Assembly: GCA_036346375.1 (NCBI GenBank) | Contig: CM070520.1 | Span: forward strand, 21,986,852 to 22,050,851 | DNA from: Guadua angustifolia | Taxonomy: Eukaryota > Streptophyta > Magnoliopsida > Poales > Poaceae | DNA length: 64,000 nt | Reading direction: 5' to 3' | Shown: positions 31,846 through 43,093 of the stretch, piece after piece | How positions within the stretch are numbered: position 1 is the first letter of the stretch | Layout: each line of letters opens with the position of its first letter | Notes under the pieces: model-generated | What the model saw: the letters and a program-made list of their open reading frames with translations, nothing else | Database searches by the model: none | Told to the model about the DNA's origin: nothing | Position numbers and translations under genes: made by a program

Positions 31846-32393
31846 TATGGAGTGCACGAACCTTGGGTATCTACAAGGCAGGCCAGACAAATCATCCATA
31901 AGAGGATGGGCTGGACTGTGGAGTGCATGAACCCTGGGTATCTACAAGGCAGGACGGACAAATCATCCATAAGAGGATGGGCTGGGCTGATAGCATGAGG
32001 GAGGCTACCGCCTAGGCTATTACCAACGTGCACGACACCAGGACTCTAAAGATAGCAACCAACCTTGTTTCGGTTGGACTCAATTATAATCCTGACCGTA
32101 ATCATGTTATGCGGATAAGGAAATAGATACAATCTCCATCTTGTAACCGATTAGGACTTTCCTTTCTAACCGCACCGCTTTGCTATATAAAGGGGGGTAA
32201 GGTAGCGTCATGAGATCAGATCATCTGCAACAGGCTAGATACACATAATCCTAGAGCATAGGACTAGGGTATTATCTCCTCCGCGAGAGCCCGAACCTAT
32301 ATAATTATTGCGTCTTGTGCTAGCATCGAGTTTAGATCCAACGCCTAACCCCCTCTGTTCGCCATCTCGATCCTTCAATTGCATAAGGAAAAA
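31846..32393 (+). repeat. 3' LTR of the Tat element
   Basis: Aligned with the 5' LTR from its first base. The terminal TG has become TA here. It carries the same 71-bp duplication (31846, 31917) and a TATATAA box at about 32185-32191. Beyond 32231 it has about 160 bases absent from the truncated 5' LTR. Confidence 0.8.
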
Positions 32394-33240
32394 CTATGAA
32401 CAAACACAATTTTACTTATGTGCTTACATCATACTACAAAAGAATAATTATAATGGTGAATCAAAAGTACTAAAACCATGGCTCTGATACCAAATGTAAG
32501 CAAAAATGCAGAAACAATAAGATCATTTAGCACAATTTGATTCAACCGATTAAGCAACCTTTATATGTGCAAAAGCACAAACCCACCTTGAGATATGTTA
32601 GCATTGCCTTGCATATCAATTTTTCTCCCCTCTCTTTCTTCTTAACCTTTATACTTCTCTCAATGGTCAGAGAAGTTTTCTATCCCTTTTTCTCATATGT
32701 GTGTGCTATTCTTTCATGGGCTCAATTTTGTGTTTTGTTCCTCCCTATGCACTTGATGTATTGGAGGAAGCTCCTTTTATAGCCAATGGGTATCCAAGAG
32801 GAGAAGCTAGAGAAATTCAATTTCCTTGAACTGCTCGTGCTAAATATGTCAATTTCCTTCATTTAATATCATTAATGAATGAAACAGAAACTTTAATATC
32901 TATTCAATGGTTGAAACTCATGCATGGATCAATAGGCGTAGCACCAACTCTTTTTTGCTAAAGTGTTTGCCCAAGAAACTGAAGCACCATGCAAATTTCT
33001 TAAGAAATGTCTGTTATTAGCACTCAAATTATTTTTTACATTTATAAAGAGAGAGGAGAGGAAATGACACCCATAGGTTCTAAATACTTTTAGTCTAGCA
33101 ACCATCATACTTAGACCTTTTAATTATAAGTACCTTTTTGTAATTTACATGAGCCATATTATATTAAAATAATTTAACACTTAATTGATGAATATATCGA
33201 GAAAAGGTTGCTTGGTAGGAAAACATGTTGCACTACTGCA
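32394..33240 (-). mobile_element. Minus-strand LTR retroelement remnant (LTR plus PBS)
   Basis: The minus strand reads TGGTATCAGAGC (32492-32481), an initiator-Met-type primer-binding site, two bases after an LTR ending in ...GCTTACA (32495). The LTR extends right to about 33240, with a minus-strand TATA box, TATAAAAGG (32773-32781). Only about 90 bases of interior remain before the Tat LTR. Family not assigned. Confidence 0.65.
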
Positions 33241-36200
33241 CCGAGGCAAGTGACATGTGTCACATACTATGCAAATCCAGACCCTCTATGTATTCAGCAC
33301 TAGTCCAGGGTCACACTATTGCACACAGGCTCAACATAGATGAATATCATATCACAATCATACTCAGCGATAATGTAATACAGACTTCATCAAGTTAAAT
33401 ATAACTATGGGATGACCTTATGGTCAACCTTACATGAGTACGCCTCGCAGGGCTAAGACTGAAAAGTAAATAAATAGCAGCGGAAATAAACATAAGTGTA
33501 GAAACCCTTCAATCTGCCACAGGCAACTGACAAGGTTCGCACCCTAGTTATTTTCCTCCTCCTGGTACTCTTCCTCAAAAGCAGGCGTTGCTTCTTCTCC
33601 AACTGGTGATGTTTCGTTGCAAGGGATGAGTACTTATAGCACTCAATAAGTCATGCACAGATTGCAAGTCTAATATACTATTTGCATGGCTCATTACAAA
33701 GGATAGTCTAACATGGTTATTTTGCACAAACAACATTTGCAAAGAAAAAGCATAAATAGATTGTAAAATAGTAAAACAAATAATAACAATAATAACTTTT
33801 GCAATCATTTTTGCGACAACCAATTCATAGCCTTATTCCATAATCCAACTTCTATACCCATATTTGTTTTAGTAAATTCTAACCCTTGATTGTAATTACC
33901 TAGCAATGCTCAATACCACGAGCACAGCTATTCGAATAGGTTTTACACTCTGCAGAGGTTATACGCTTTACTCACAAGATACAATCATACACCACAAAGG
34001 CGAGTGATTATAAGCCTTTCTATTGCTTATCTATACCCTGTACTATCCGCTAAGGTTTCAACACTAGTGGGACTAGTTACCACATCCAGGGCCCCCTCTT
34101 GCACCATGTGAGCCCACCCGTGTGAGGACTGGTTATCACAACTCGGGCCTCACACCACCATTAATAGTACCAAAGTTTAGACTCAATAAATTAATCAGCT
34201 AGGTTTGTCCCATACTAGACTTGTGGTTGTATGAATGACTCAGATCAAATTCTTGCAAGGTTAAGTCCTTAATTGATCAAGGCAAGACTAACCAAACACC
34301 ATCATAACCATGAACCAATAAGTATCATAAAAAGCGATGTGACCGCCCAAGTGCCACATTGGCCCACCACAAATATGTGTCATTTGCCTCAGTCTAAATC
34401 ATTTTACCACTCTGGCTAATTTACCATGCACCATATGCCATCAACAACAACCACATTGTGTGACAACACTCGACACACAAGTTAATAAACATGTTCCATA
34501 ACCATTAAGCAAAATTAATCATTTTCACATAAAATGATGACTCGTTGCATGGCTAAGCATACTACTTGCGTTCTAACTACCCATATTGGCAATTATAGCT
34601 ACCAATTAATATTAAGCCATTCTAGGGTGACAAATGAGATTTGACATATGAAATAGCAAGGTGGATGTAATTCAAAGTAGACAATTAACTATTCCCAATA
34701 TATTTGAAACAAGTGATAATTGAATTAACATGCCATACTTTAAAACAATATAATATTTAAGGCATGGGTTCAACATGACCAAAGCACAACTTGCCTTCAA
34801 ACAAATCTGAATCTTGCTTTGGACCTTATTTTTGCACTGGCTCCTCGACGACAAACTCACTAGGCAACTTGATGTCTACGCGAAATGAGAGAAAATAATA
34901 AATAATAAAAACAGAGAGTAATATTAATCCCAAAAATTAAATAAAATTCATCATGATATAGAGCTCAATTTTACAAATTTTTAGAAACTGGAATCACCTC
35001 AATCGGAGTTCGTATAAGAAAGATATAGTTATTCGAAATTTGAAACAAAAGATAAATCAGAAAATAGAAAAATCCGAATTAACAAATTATTTTTGTACTA
35101 AAAAATAGAATTTATGACATCATGCTGATGTCAACACCGAAAATGATTTTTGGCTGAAATATTTTTCTACAGGAAAATCGATATATGACATCATGTTGAT
35201 GTCATGCGACACATGGTGCAATCTGGAGGCGACACGCGTCACTGGCACATGGACTCGGTCCACGGTTCAGCCTCGATCCATTGTGGATTGATGTCACTGT
35301 GCTTGTGCACCAGCTGATGCAAGCCATGTGTTAGTGGCAATAGGTGGCCCAATCAAGACGCGACGCACTTGCGACACTACTGGAGGAAAGCTCGACTCAA
35401 TCACACCTGCCCAATTCAAAACGGACGGCTGAGATTAGCTAATGCAATGCAGCATCTGGTCTACTATGGAGGCGATGTGCGGCTGGGTTTTGACCGTCTG
35501 ATCTAGATTCCACGACTCAGACGATGCGGCAGAGACGAAACGGCGGTGAGGTGACGTCCACGTGGTTACTCTAGTGTGCGATAGATGGAGAAGATCTGAT
35601 GGTGCCTTACCCAATCCGACAGTCAGCGAAGCTGCTGGCGATGGTGATGGTGTTGCGACACTGGTTCACCAGAGACGAAGATGATGACGCTACCAACGGT
35701 GTTTGAGGGCAACTCCAGTGATGTTTTCACCCTCCACGGACGCGTCTCGATGTGATGAACTCGAACCCAGGCACGGACACGGTGGAGGATAGTGGACTGC
35801 CAGGGAAACTATGAAGAACCGTGGGGCACAAAGAGGCAACTATGGTGAGCTTTTACGGGTGAAAGGAAGTGGCTCGGGATGTGTGCTCTAGGGCGACAGG
35901 TGCACCTCGAAGTGCTCAACCTAGAGGTGGTGGCGGCACAATAAATAGGCTACTTGGGAAGGCGTGCGTGGTGCGGATGTCAAAGTCAGTTCCGTGTTGG
36001 TGGTGAAATCTGGCAGAGATTCCGAAAGGTGACGTGGTTGTAATACCGCAAATCTTCTTTCCTTGGATTTCCGCCAGATTTGTTTTCCACCTTCTTGATT
36101 CAAGGTTCAGCCGTCGCGCGGTTATTAATTCTATTAAAGGTTTTGGGTTTTTCCTGAATTATTTATCGGAATGGGTTTTTTTTCTCTCTCCGTGCTGTTT

Positions 36201-37570
36201 AGTTTTGCGGCAAGTTGTCTATCCTGACAATTGCCGTTTCGCGCCAAGAATTTAATTTTTGGTTCGCGCTAATGGTTAAAAAAATTTGGATTTTTGGTTT
36301 TTGGAGGGGTTTTTGGGAGGTTTTTCCCCTCCCTCACCTAATCCCTCTCTCTTTTCTTTATTTGTGTGGCTGACATTAGTTTGGAGGGGAGCCTTGCCGA
36401 TTTTTTTTCTCTTCCTGCATTTGCTGGCCGAAGTCCACTGCTGGCGTGGACACTTCCCTGGCTCCCTCTTTTTCCTCCTGGCGCCTGCTATTTTCCCAGC
36501 CGAGCCATCCCTGGCGCCTGATATTTCTTTCCCTGGCCGAAAACCCCCCTGGCGATTTCCTCCCATAGCCGACTGCCCTTCTTTTTCTTGTGCTGGCCAA
36601 GCCATCCCCTGGTGATGCCTCCCTCTCCCTGGCCTTCCTCCTGCCGCCCCTCCCCTGGCGCCTTCTTCCCTGCGCCTCCTCTTCAAGCGGCAGTAGGCAC
36701 CAACAGCGATAGCCGCCGTGCTGGCAGCCATGGCAGTGCCTCCTGGGATCTCCGGCCCGCCCAGCTCGTGACTCCTCCTTCCCCGAGTCGATGCAGCTCT
36801 CCCCCACCTCCCTCTTTCCTCCATGGGCCTTTGAGGTAAAACCCTAGGAAATGAGGATTCAATTGGATTGCATGTGTGGTGTTTGAGGTAATGCCTAGCT
36901 AGGTTTTATGAGGCTGCAATGATGTTTGGTGTTCACAAGTTTATGCTTTGAAGTTTTGAGACAGGTAGTAGTGCAGGCATAAATATGCGAATTGTGCTCG
37001 TTAGAAATTATATATATATATATACTGTGATTGATTTCCCCAACACCGATTGAGTGCTGGGAACCTAAGCATCAGGTTCTTTATACCCTTGTTTTTGGTT
37101 TTAGGAGATTGTGATGCGGTGATGTATGTTAGTCAGTGCATTGAGACCCTGATTTATGTGCTCGTAAATTTTGATTGATGCTTAACGAGCTATCCATCTG
37201 TGAGTTTTCTCAACAATGACTGCAAGTTGTAAGCTCCTGCCTTAAGAGTCAAAGAATGGAATGCTACTTGTTTTATGCAAGCTGTTCTCGGAACTTCCTA
37301 TGGTATTGTTTGTTGCTATGTGATGTTTACATGTAAATTGATTACTTCTAATGGTTGTTGGCTGGCTGCTTGCTTCTTTATTGTTCTATTGAGAATATGA
37401 TAACGATTAATAGAGATATCATCAATTGTGAACTGAGCTATGTTCTGGGTTATGCATATTACTTCGAATTTCTATGTATTCATGGGGCATCTAAGTGATT
37501 GAGGCTGTTCTGGGTTGTCTCATCCTTTGTATGCGATCCAAAAGCTTAACCTCCTAAGGAATGTGATTCG

Positions 37571-37574
<4 letters not shown>

Positions 37575-37608
<34 letters not shown>
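37575..37608. repeat. TA microsatellite
   Basis: About seventeen TA units inside LTR copy A; a shorter TA run lies at 37008-37024. Confidence 0.9.
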
Positions 37609-37610
<2 letters not shown>

Positions 37611-38310
37611 TGGGTAAATGAATTTCTGTCGATCGATGATGTTAGATTTTTGTATTATTGACATAGGGAGTAATGCTGATCACTAGAGTTTTATTGCCAT
37701 CATATTGGCATTATTCACATGAGGAATGGATTTTGAGTATTGTTTTATTTCTCTAGGGTCGGAGGTCTCTAATACCGCAAATCGGACGTCAGTTATCACC
37801 GAGGTTAAAGGCAAGTGCAACCCCTAGAGCGTTGTTAGGATATTAAATGCTTTGTTTGCGATAAGATTATGAAAATTCTAATGATGTGATTATGTTTACT
37901 AGCATGTCTAGAAGTTGTTTTTAGTATGGTGATGAGGATGGATGAATGTTAGCAAATTGGTAAGTAAGTTATTCAATTCCCATTTATTGCATTGCATTAC
38001 GAAATTGTACAAATGAGTATGGTTATGTTGATGCAAGTGTAGGGACAAGCTTGCACTATAATCACCTAGTTGTTCATATCTGTAAATTTAATCTACTTTA
38101 TAGAAATTATGTGATGCCTTTCCCTGAATTGTATTCATGACTTTATTTACTCTCGAATGAATTACACTGGGGAAATAGCAAGTTAATTGGTACTTCCATA
38201 TTGGTTATGGCTATGTGTGGTGAAAATGAATGAGGAATGAAATGCATTCACGTCAATTGCATAATTGCATTCATGATGGACGAGGCGTCCCATGTTGATC
38301 ACGGACCTCG

Positions 38311-38439
38311 GTGCTCACCGTAGTGAGCACAAAAGTCCTACCTCGTAGTCCCATTCATCGAGGTGAATGGGGCGAGTCGATAAGAGTAGGCCCCGCCACG
38401 GATGGTTGGGATTGAGGGTGCACACCGACGGGTGTGCAC
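38311..38439 (+). other. Hairpin cluster in LTR copy A
   Basis: Three perfect stems: GTGCTCAC/GTGAGCAC with loop CGTA (38311-38330), CCCATTCA/TGAATGGG with a 6-base loop (38350-38371) and GTGCACACC/GGTGTGCAC with loop GACG (38418-38439). The same arrangement is in the other three LTR copies of this family. Confidence 0.75.
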
Positions 38440-39928
38440 TCAGCTATACCGGTATACGCTATGACAATGTGCATTATGAGCATGCATGGTGCATTCATTG
38501 TTTTGATTCATGAGAAAAAGGGATGAGAGCATAAAAGCATTGCATTGTGTGTTGCAATGGGTAAAAGTTAATTGATGAGAAGGGGAAATGACAAGTTGAG
38601 GATTTAGTCGTGGACTCATCCTGGAACGATTATTGAGGTGTGAGTATGGTTTAGTTACGTTTCCGAGTTGTATGTGGTAAATGGGGATAGAATCTGCTTC
38701 TTTTCTTTGGATGATTTCAATTAAGTATTGGTTATGTCAAAAGATGAAGTAGTTGTGCTCTTGTGTTTGGTTGTATATGAATTCAAAGCTGTTTCTTTTA
38801 TTTACGGATATCAATTAAAAAACTTTTACTTTATGTCTTGTAGCATTTATATTCTCGTCGAGTTCATTATTTTTTATGCCCGATTAAGCTTTCTTTGAGT
38901 CTTGGACTCATGCTTGTTTGTTTTCTTGTTTTAGGTACTTTGAAGCTGGCTCGTTGGGTTGGGAGTAGTAACACGCACACGACTTCGACCTCCAACAATT
39001 CGTTTAACCGATTCATTCAGTCTTGATGTATCTAATAGGATTGTAATGTGTTATGCGTCGTGGTGGAGTTCTATTGGTTTTGTGATTGGTTAACTAAGGA
39101 CCTGCTAGAATAATATCCTCTGCAATTGTTTTCATCTGCTTGAGTGGATGTCCTGTTTTCTAGAGAGGTCATGCGAAATTTTCTAAATTTCGTGACTTAG
39201 TTTTAATCTGGTTTGGGGAGTTCAAGGTTGGTTCAATCTTTTAGTAGAGGTATAAGGTTTAGGGTCTTTTGGTAGCATTCGCGGTGCAGTTGGCGCCGAG
39301 GTGTTACAGTAGTGACATCACGATCATCTAATCTGCGATAATCTGACAGCTCACGGAGGTCAGCGATGCGAAGGTGACAAGGCCGTTGGATCACGATCCA
39401 ACGGTCGTCGATCCTAGGGTTAGGGTTTCAGAGCTGGTAGGCCGACGCGGATTGACACTGGGCTGGCGTCGCGGGATGGATTGGGCCGGACCGATTGGTT
39501 TCGGTCCAATCACTATGCGGCAATTTTTAAAGTATTTTTGAATTAAAATTAATCAACAAAATAGATTAAGCTAATTAAAATAGCAAAAGTACCAGGAAAA
39601 ATCTAGGAAAATTCTTAAAAATAATTTAAGGCATTTAAAACATAAATAAAATATTTCCAATAAAAGATCGCTAATGCAATTCACTAAACAAATAAAAGAT
39701 AGCAAAAGCCTTAATTCTGTAAATACAAATAAATTAAATAAAATCCCAAAAATTCATAAATAAAGGAAAATCATAATGAGTCTGATAAAAGCAAAATTTA
39801 GGATGTAACAGTGTGTGCGACAAATGGAAATGCAGCGGACGGGGAGCGTTGCAATACCATGATGTGATGATATATGGCATTGCAGCACCCCCACTCAGTG
39901 ATTTTTGAAAAAATAAAAATGGGATGCA

Positions 39929-40302
39929 GTGGTACTAAAGCACTGCATGCTATAGTACCAGTTAGAAAAATTGCACAGTGGCTAGTTCTAATAAAATAAT
40001 TACGCAGGTTGTTCTAAAAAAATCATACAGTAACTAGTTCTGAAAATCGCACATCCCACCACAAATATTTTGACGACCCATATTCTGTGGGCCATTTCTA
40101 TGGAGGGGTAGAATATAACATAATATATTTGAGGACCCATATTTTGTGGGCTCAATTACCATCAATTTTATGTGAGTCAAATTACCGTCAATAATTCTAC
40201 GGGCCATCAAAAATAATTTTTTATGGGTAATATCTTTATTTGTTTTTTGTGAGTTACTATACCATGCATCAGTACTATAGCATGCAGTGCTTCAGTACCC
40301 AC
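39929..40302. mobile_element. Small inverted-repeat (foldback-like) element
   Basis: A 32-base arm (39929-39960, core AAGCACTGCATGCTATAGTA) is matched in reverse complement at 40270-40302 (core TACTATAGCATGCAGTGCTT) with few mismatches. Between them is AT-rich sequence with internal near-repeats, e.g. GACCCATATT(C/T)TGTGGGC twice. No coding frame and no clear target duplication, so the superfamily is open. Confidence 0.55.
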
Positions 40303-40769
40303 GTGTCACGTCGTGGCTTTGGAGCTCTCCTCATCTGCTGCATTCCCATATGCCACGCACTCGTGCGTGGCTTTGGCGGGCCCGAGGGCCAAATTTGCAA
40401 AAAAAAATCTGACAGGGGCTAATTATAAAAAAAATTAGTGGGGTACAACTGTGAAAAATCCGTCGTTTGTAGCATTAAATTTGTTGTGTAGGTCAAGATT
40501 CAACATATGCTAATTTGTGCATCCAGATGCTTTGTCAGGCCCCTAGTTCCCACAATAAAAATGGTAACATCTTAATTTTTGGCTTATAATGATTTTATAT
40601 TGCTATTTATGAATATTTAAAATTTTCTAAAATTTATTTGGAATTTAAAGAACATTTTTGAAATTGGCTTGTTGCAAGTAATATTTAAATAAATGCAAAG
40701 TTTGTATAAACATTTTCAAAAATATTTTATTTAGGTTGTGTAAACTTTTTCAAAAATATTTTTCCAAAT
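40303..40769. other. AT-rich spacer, no gene seen
   Basis: Poly-A/T runs and no conserved coding block. It could be ordinary intergenic DNA or an old transposon tail. Confidence 0.4.
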
Positions 40770-41005
40770 GTTCCCATTGTTAGCAGCTTGGTTCGCATTG
40801 TTGACAGTCGCTTGATTAGTGAGGTGCTGCATTTGCTGCATCATGGTCTGCATAAGCTATGTTTGTGCAGCAAGAAAGCTCCAATGTTACTTATGTCAAT
40901 TGGTGTTGCTGCTTGACGAATTGTCATCTCATTTTGATTCTCACTTTGGTGAATGCCACTTCCGCTAGCTCCGTTGTTACTGTGAGTTCGAATCATCTGT
41001 TGTTT
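40770..41005 (-). pseudogene. Gypsy gag N-terminal remnant
   Basis: The minus strand starts at 40999 with MIRTHSNNGASGSGIHQSEN and continues to QAATPIDISNIGAFL. After a stop-containing gap it reads LMQTMMQQMQHLTNQ and VNNANQAANNG. The N-terminal Ser/Gly/Asn stretch followed by a Met/Gln-rich helix is typical of Tekay-like gag. Only about 80 codons survive, so it is a fragment. Confidence 0.55.
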
Positions 41006-41463
41006 ACTCCAAGGGTTAGAGAAAGGAAGGAGAAGTATAGATAAGTAATATAAGAACTTATGCAGGGGAAAAGTTTTAAATCCAACTCCAAATATAAAAA
41101 CTTTATTAAATACATGGTATGGTTGCTCACAAGAGCCTAAGGGCATTGCAACACATATTGCACACACAAAAGCTCCCATTCACCAAAGCAAACAATACTA
41201 ACGCCTAAAGGATGTCTCACCAAACTCAAACTCTTGTGACTCTCACATATGAGTCACTACTACTAGACTAAGACACTGCCTAATCAATAAGAATATAAAT
41301 TTCCCTTTTTAACCTATGGGTTAGGATTTTCTTAGATTTATATATAAGGGCAATTTATCGTTAACCTTTAACCTAAAGGTTAAGTTTATACGTAAATCGT
41401 CCAGACAAGAAAAACAAAATTCAATTGCAAATAGCAAGATATAACATTGCATGAGAATGCTTA
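41006..41463. other. AT-rich flank of the Sirevirus, no gene seen
   Basis: No coding block recognised. TTAACCTTTAACCTAAAGGTTAA at about 41362-41384 is a small palindromic stretch. GCTTA (41459-41463) would be the left target duplication of the Sirevirus; the right side is off-window. Confidence 0.4.
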
Positions 41464-43043
41464 TGATAGCATCTAGGCCCCCTAATTATTTCATTTTATG
41501 TTAATGATATGGTTTTGGTGTTGATGACTAAGTCAATAATCTTTGAGCTATGAAGAATATTGGTTGGAATATCAAAAAGCCTACTGAAAAGACAAGGTTA
41601 AGGTTCCCTGTTATTAGTTTTTGCCTTGGGAGATGAATCAAGCCAAGTAGCTAGGGTTATTTTAGTTTGGCCGTACTACAAAGGGGGACTGTGCACAAGT
41701 TAGTTAATTGGTTCACAATGCTAAGACAATTTAGACTGCTTGGAGTTTAAAATTCTTTAGTCTTTCTTCTTGAATAAAAAATAACTTCTTCCTCCAAGTC
41801 TAAACATTTTCCTGGACAAAAATTTCATTGTTTGTTCCTTAAGTCCGGAGCAACCTTAACTGAAACCCATCTTGTCGGACCAAAATCTTTGTTAGTCCGG
41901 TGCCAAAAATTCTCTTAACAAAAGACTCTAACCAAGCTCTTTCCATTCACACCGGACCAAATTTGCTCTGACAAAATTCAGTCCAGCGCAGTTGCATTCT
42001 TTTCGGTTAAACTTCCCTAGTACCGAACAACCTTCTAGTCCAAGTTTTCTTGATCAAAATTCTAACCAAGCGTATTCCATTCACGCTGGACGAAATTCCG
42101 TTTCTCAAAAATTAAGTCCGGCGCTAAAGTAATTCTCTCGGTTGAACTCATATTATGTCAAAAAGTTCATGGCTACTGAATTCCTGTAAAACACATCTAC
42201 GGCGGACCAAATATTTTGGTCTAGTGCACATGGTAAATTCTCATTCCTTTGCTAGACCAAAATCATCCTAACATCCTATGTACGAGGACCAAATTTCTCA
42301 TCCGGCCTTGACAGTCATAATTGGTCCGGGGTATATAGGATCAATATCGCTAGATAAATTTGTTAAGTCCATTGCAAACTTCTAATTCTGATTTTTGACA
42401 GTCTGACATGTTACAACGGTCACAGTGGTAGGTGTAATGGCTATTTCTTGTCTAAATACCTATATAAGCATTTGCTGAGCCATCTACCATATATCTTTTT
42501 GATCTCCTTGGTATTCAAGTGTTCTTAGAGCTCTCATTCCACCAAGGAGTCTGTGCTTTACTCTAGTTGTGCTGTTGTGAGTGAACCAAGAGACAGGGCT
42601 TGTGCAGAGTCTATTACTCTTGGGTCTTAGTGATCCTAGACGTCTTGGAGACTGTGAAGGTGCAACCTGTTCAAAGAAGCTTGTGGAAGGTCACCTTGTT
42701 TGTGAGAGGTTTGGAACTCACCTCACTGAAGTGGTGGGAGAGTTGCCCTAGTGAAGACCAAGGCTACTGCAACTAGCTTTGGGGAGCAATACTTCGAGGA
42801 GAAGTGCTCCAACGTGGAGTAGGAGATAGGCTCCGAACCACAGGATAAAATTCTCTTGTCTCTTGTGCTCATTCTCTTTGTTAAGTTTTTTTGTCACTGT
42901 TACTTATTTGCTAGAGCTTTATATTCTGTCTTCCTATTTTGGTTAGTTATTTAAGTTTAGCAAGGAATTAATTTTTTAACTAAGTTTTCTAAAATTTGAA
43001 AAGTTGCCTATTCACCCCCCCTCTAGGCCAACATGATCCTTCA
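41464..43043 (+). repeat. 5' LTR of the Sirevirus
   Basis: Begins TGATAGCATCTAGGCCCC and ends ...ATGATCCTTCA two bases before the PBS; 1580 bp. TATA box TATATAAGC at 42461-42469. Between 41830 and 42330 it carries several inverted motif pairs built on CGGACCAAA and GTCCGGCGC, of the kind described for Sirevirus LTRs. Compared with the 3' LTR it lacks about 52 bases at 42565, bounded by TCTA. Confidence 0.9.
42461..42469 (+). promoter_or_regulatory. TATA box of the Sirevirus LTR
   Basis: TATATAAGC, conserved in the 3' LTR at 60688. Confidence 0.7.
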
Positions 43044-43045
43044 AG

Positions 43046-43057
43046 TGGTATCTGAGC
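43046..43057 (+). promoter_or_regulatory. Primer-binding site of the Sirevirus
   Basis: TGGTATCTGAGC, one base off the usual TGGTATCAGAGC, two bases after the LTR end. Confidence 0.85.
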
Positions 43058-43093
43058 AAGGTTTACCTTAATAAGCTTAATCAGCTTTGGTAA

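Larger units (their letters stand above)
24732..32393 (+). mobile_element. Tat-lineage Ty3/gypsy retrotransposon, integrase lost
   Basis: Two LTRs sharing a 71-bp internal duplication bracket gag, protease, RT and RNase H on the plus strand and an antisense ORF on the minus strand before the 3' LTR. The antisense ORF plus tandem repeats upstream of the 3' LTR are known traits of Tat elements such as Grande. No integrase is visible after RNase H. The 5' LTR end, PBS and gag N-terminus seem to be removed by a deletion after 25117. The 3' LTR end is approximate (32387-32393), and no matching target duplication was found. Confidence 0.8.
36039..39308 (+). repeat. Solo LTR, TGTAATACC family (copy A)
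   Basis: Starts TGTAATACCGCAAATC and ends GGCGCCGAGGTGTTACA. The flanks are GTGGT (36034-36038) and GTAGT (39309-39313), a 5-bp target duplication with one change. Length 3270 bp. It holds a GC-rich leader (36380-36840) open in both strands, a sequence TTTGAGGTAAAACCCTAGG at 36830 that could be a splice donor, a TA microsatellite and a hairpin cluster. Long LTRs of this form are usual for Tekay-like gypsy elements, but no coding part remains. Confidence 0.85.
33258..39810 (-). repeat. Solo LTR, TGTTACATCC family, interrupted
   Basis: Two parts, 33258-36038 and 39309-39810, form one minus-strand LTR of about 3.3 kb: it starts TGTTACATCCTAAATTTTGC at 39810 and ends at 33258, where it aligns with the reversed end of the LTR at 17765. 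Neither a PBS on the left nor a PPT on the right is present, so it is a solo LTR. A TATTTAT box lies near 35941-35950. A clean target duplication was not seen. Confidence 0.75.

Noticed and set aside
36276..36840. Long GC-rich open frames on both strands as a possible host gene
   Set aside because: They lie inside an LTR, similar frames recur in copies B and D, no domain is recognisable, and open frames on both strands reflect composition.
33251..39815. Target duplication of the outer solo LTR (ACATG versus GTGTG)
   Set aside because: Only two of five bases agree, so it is not reported as a duplication.
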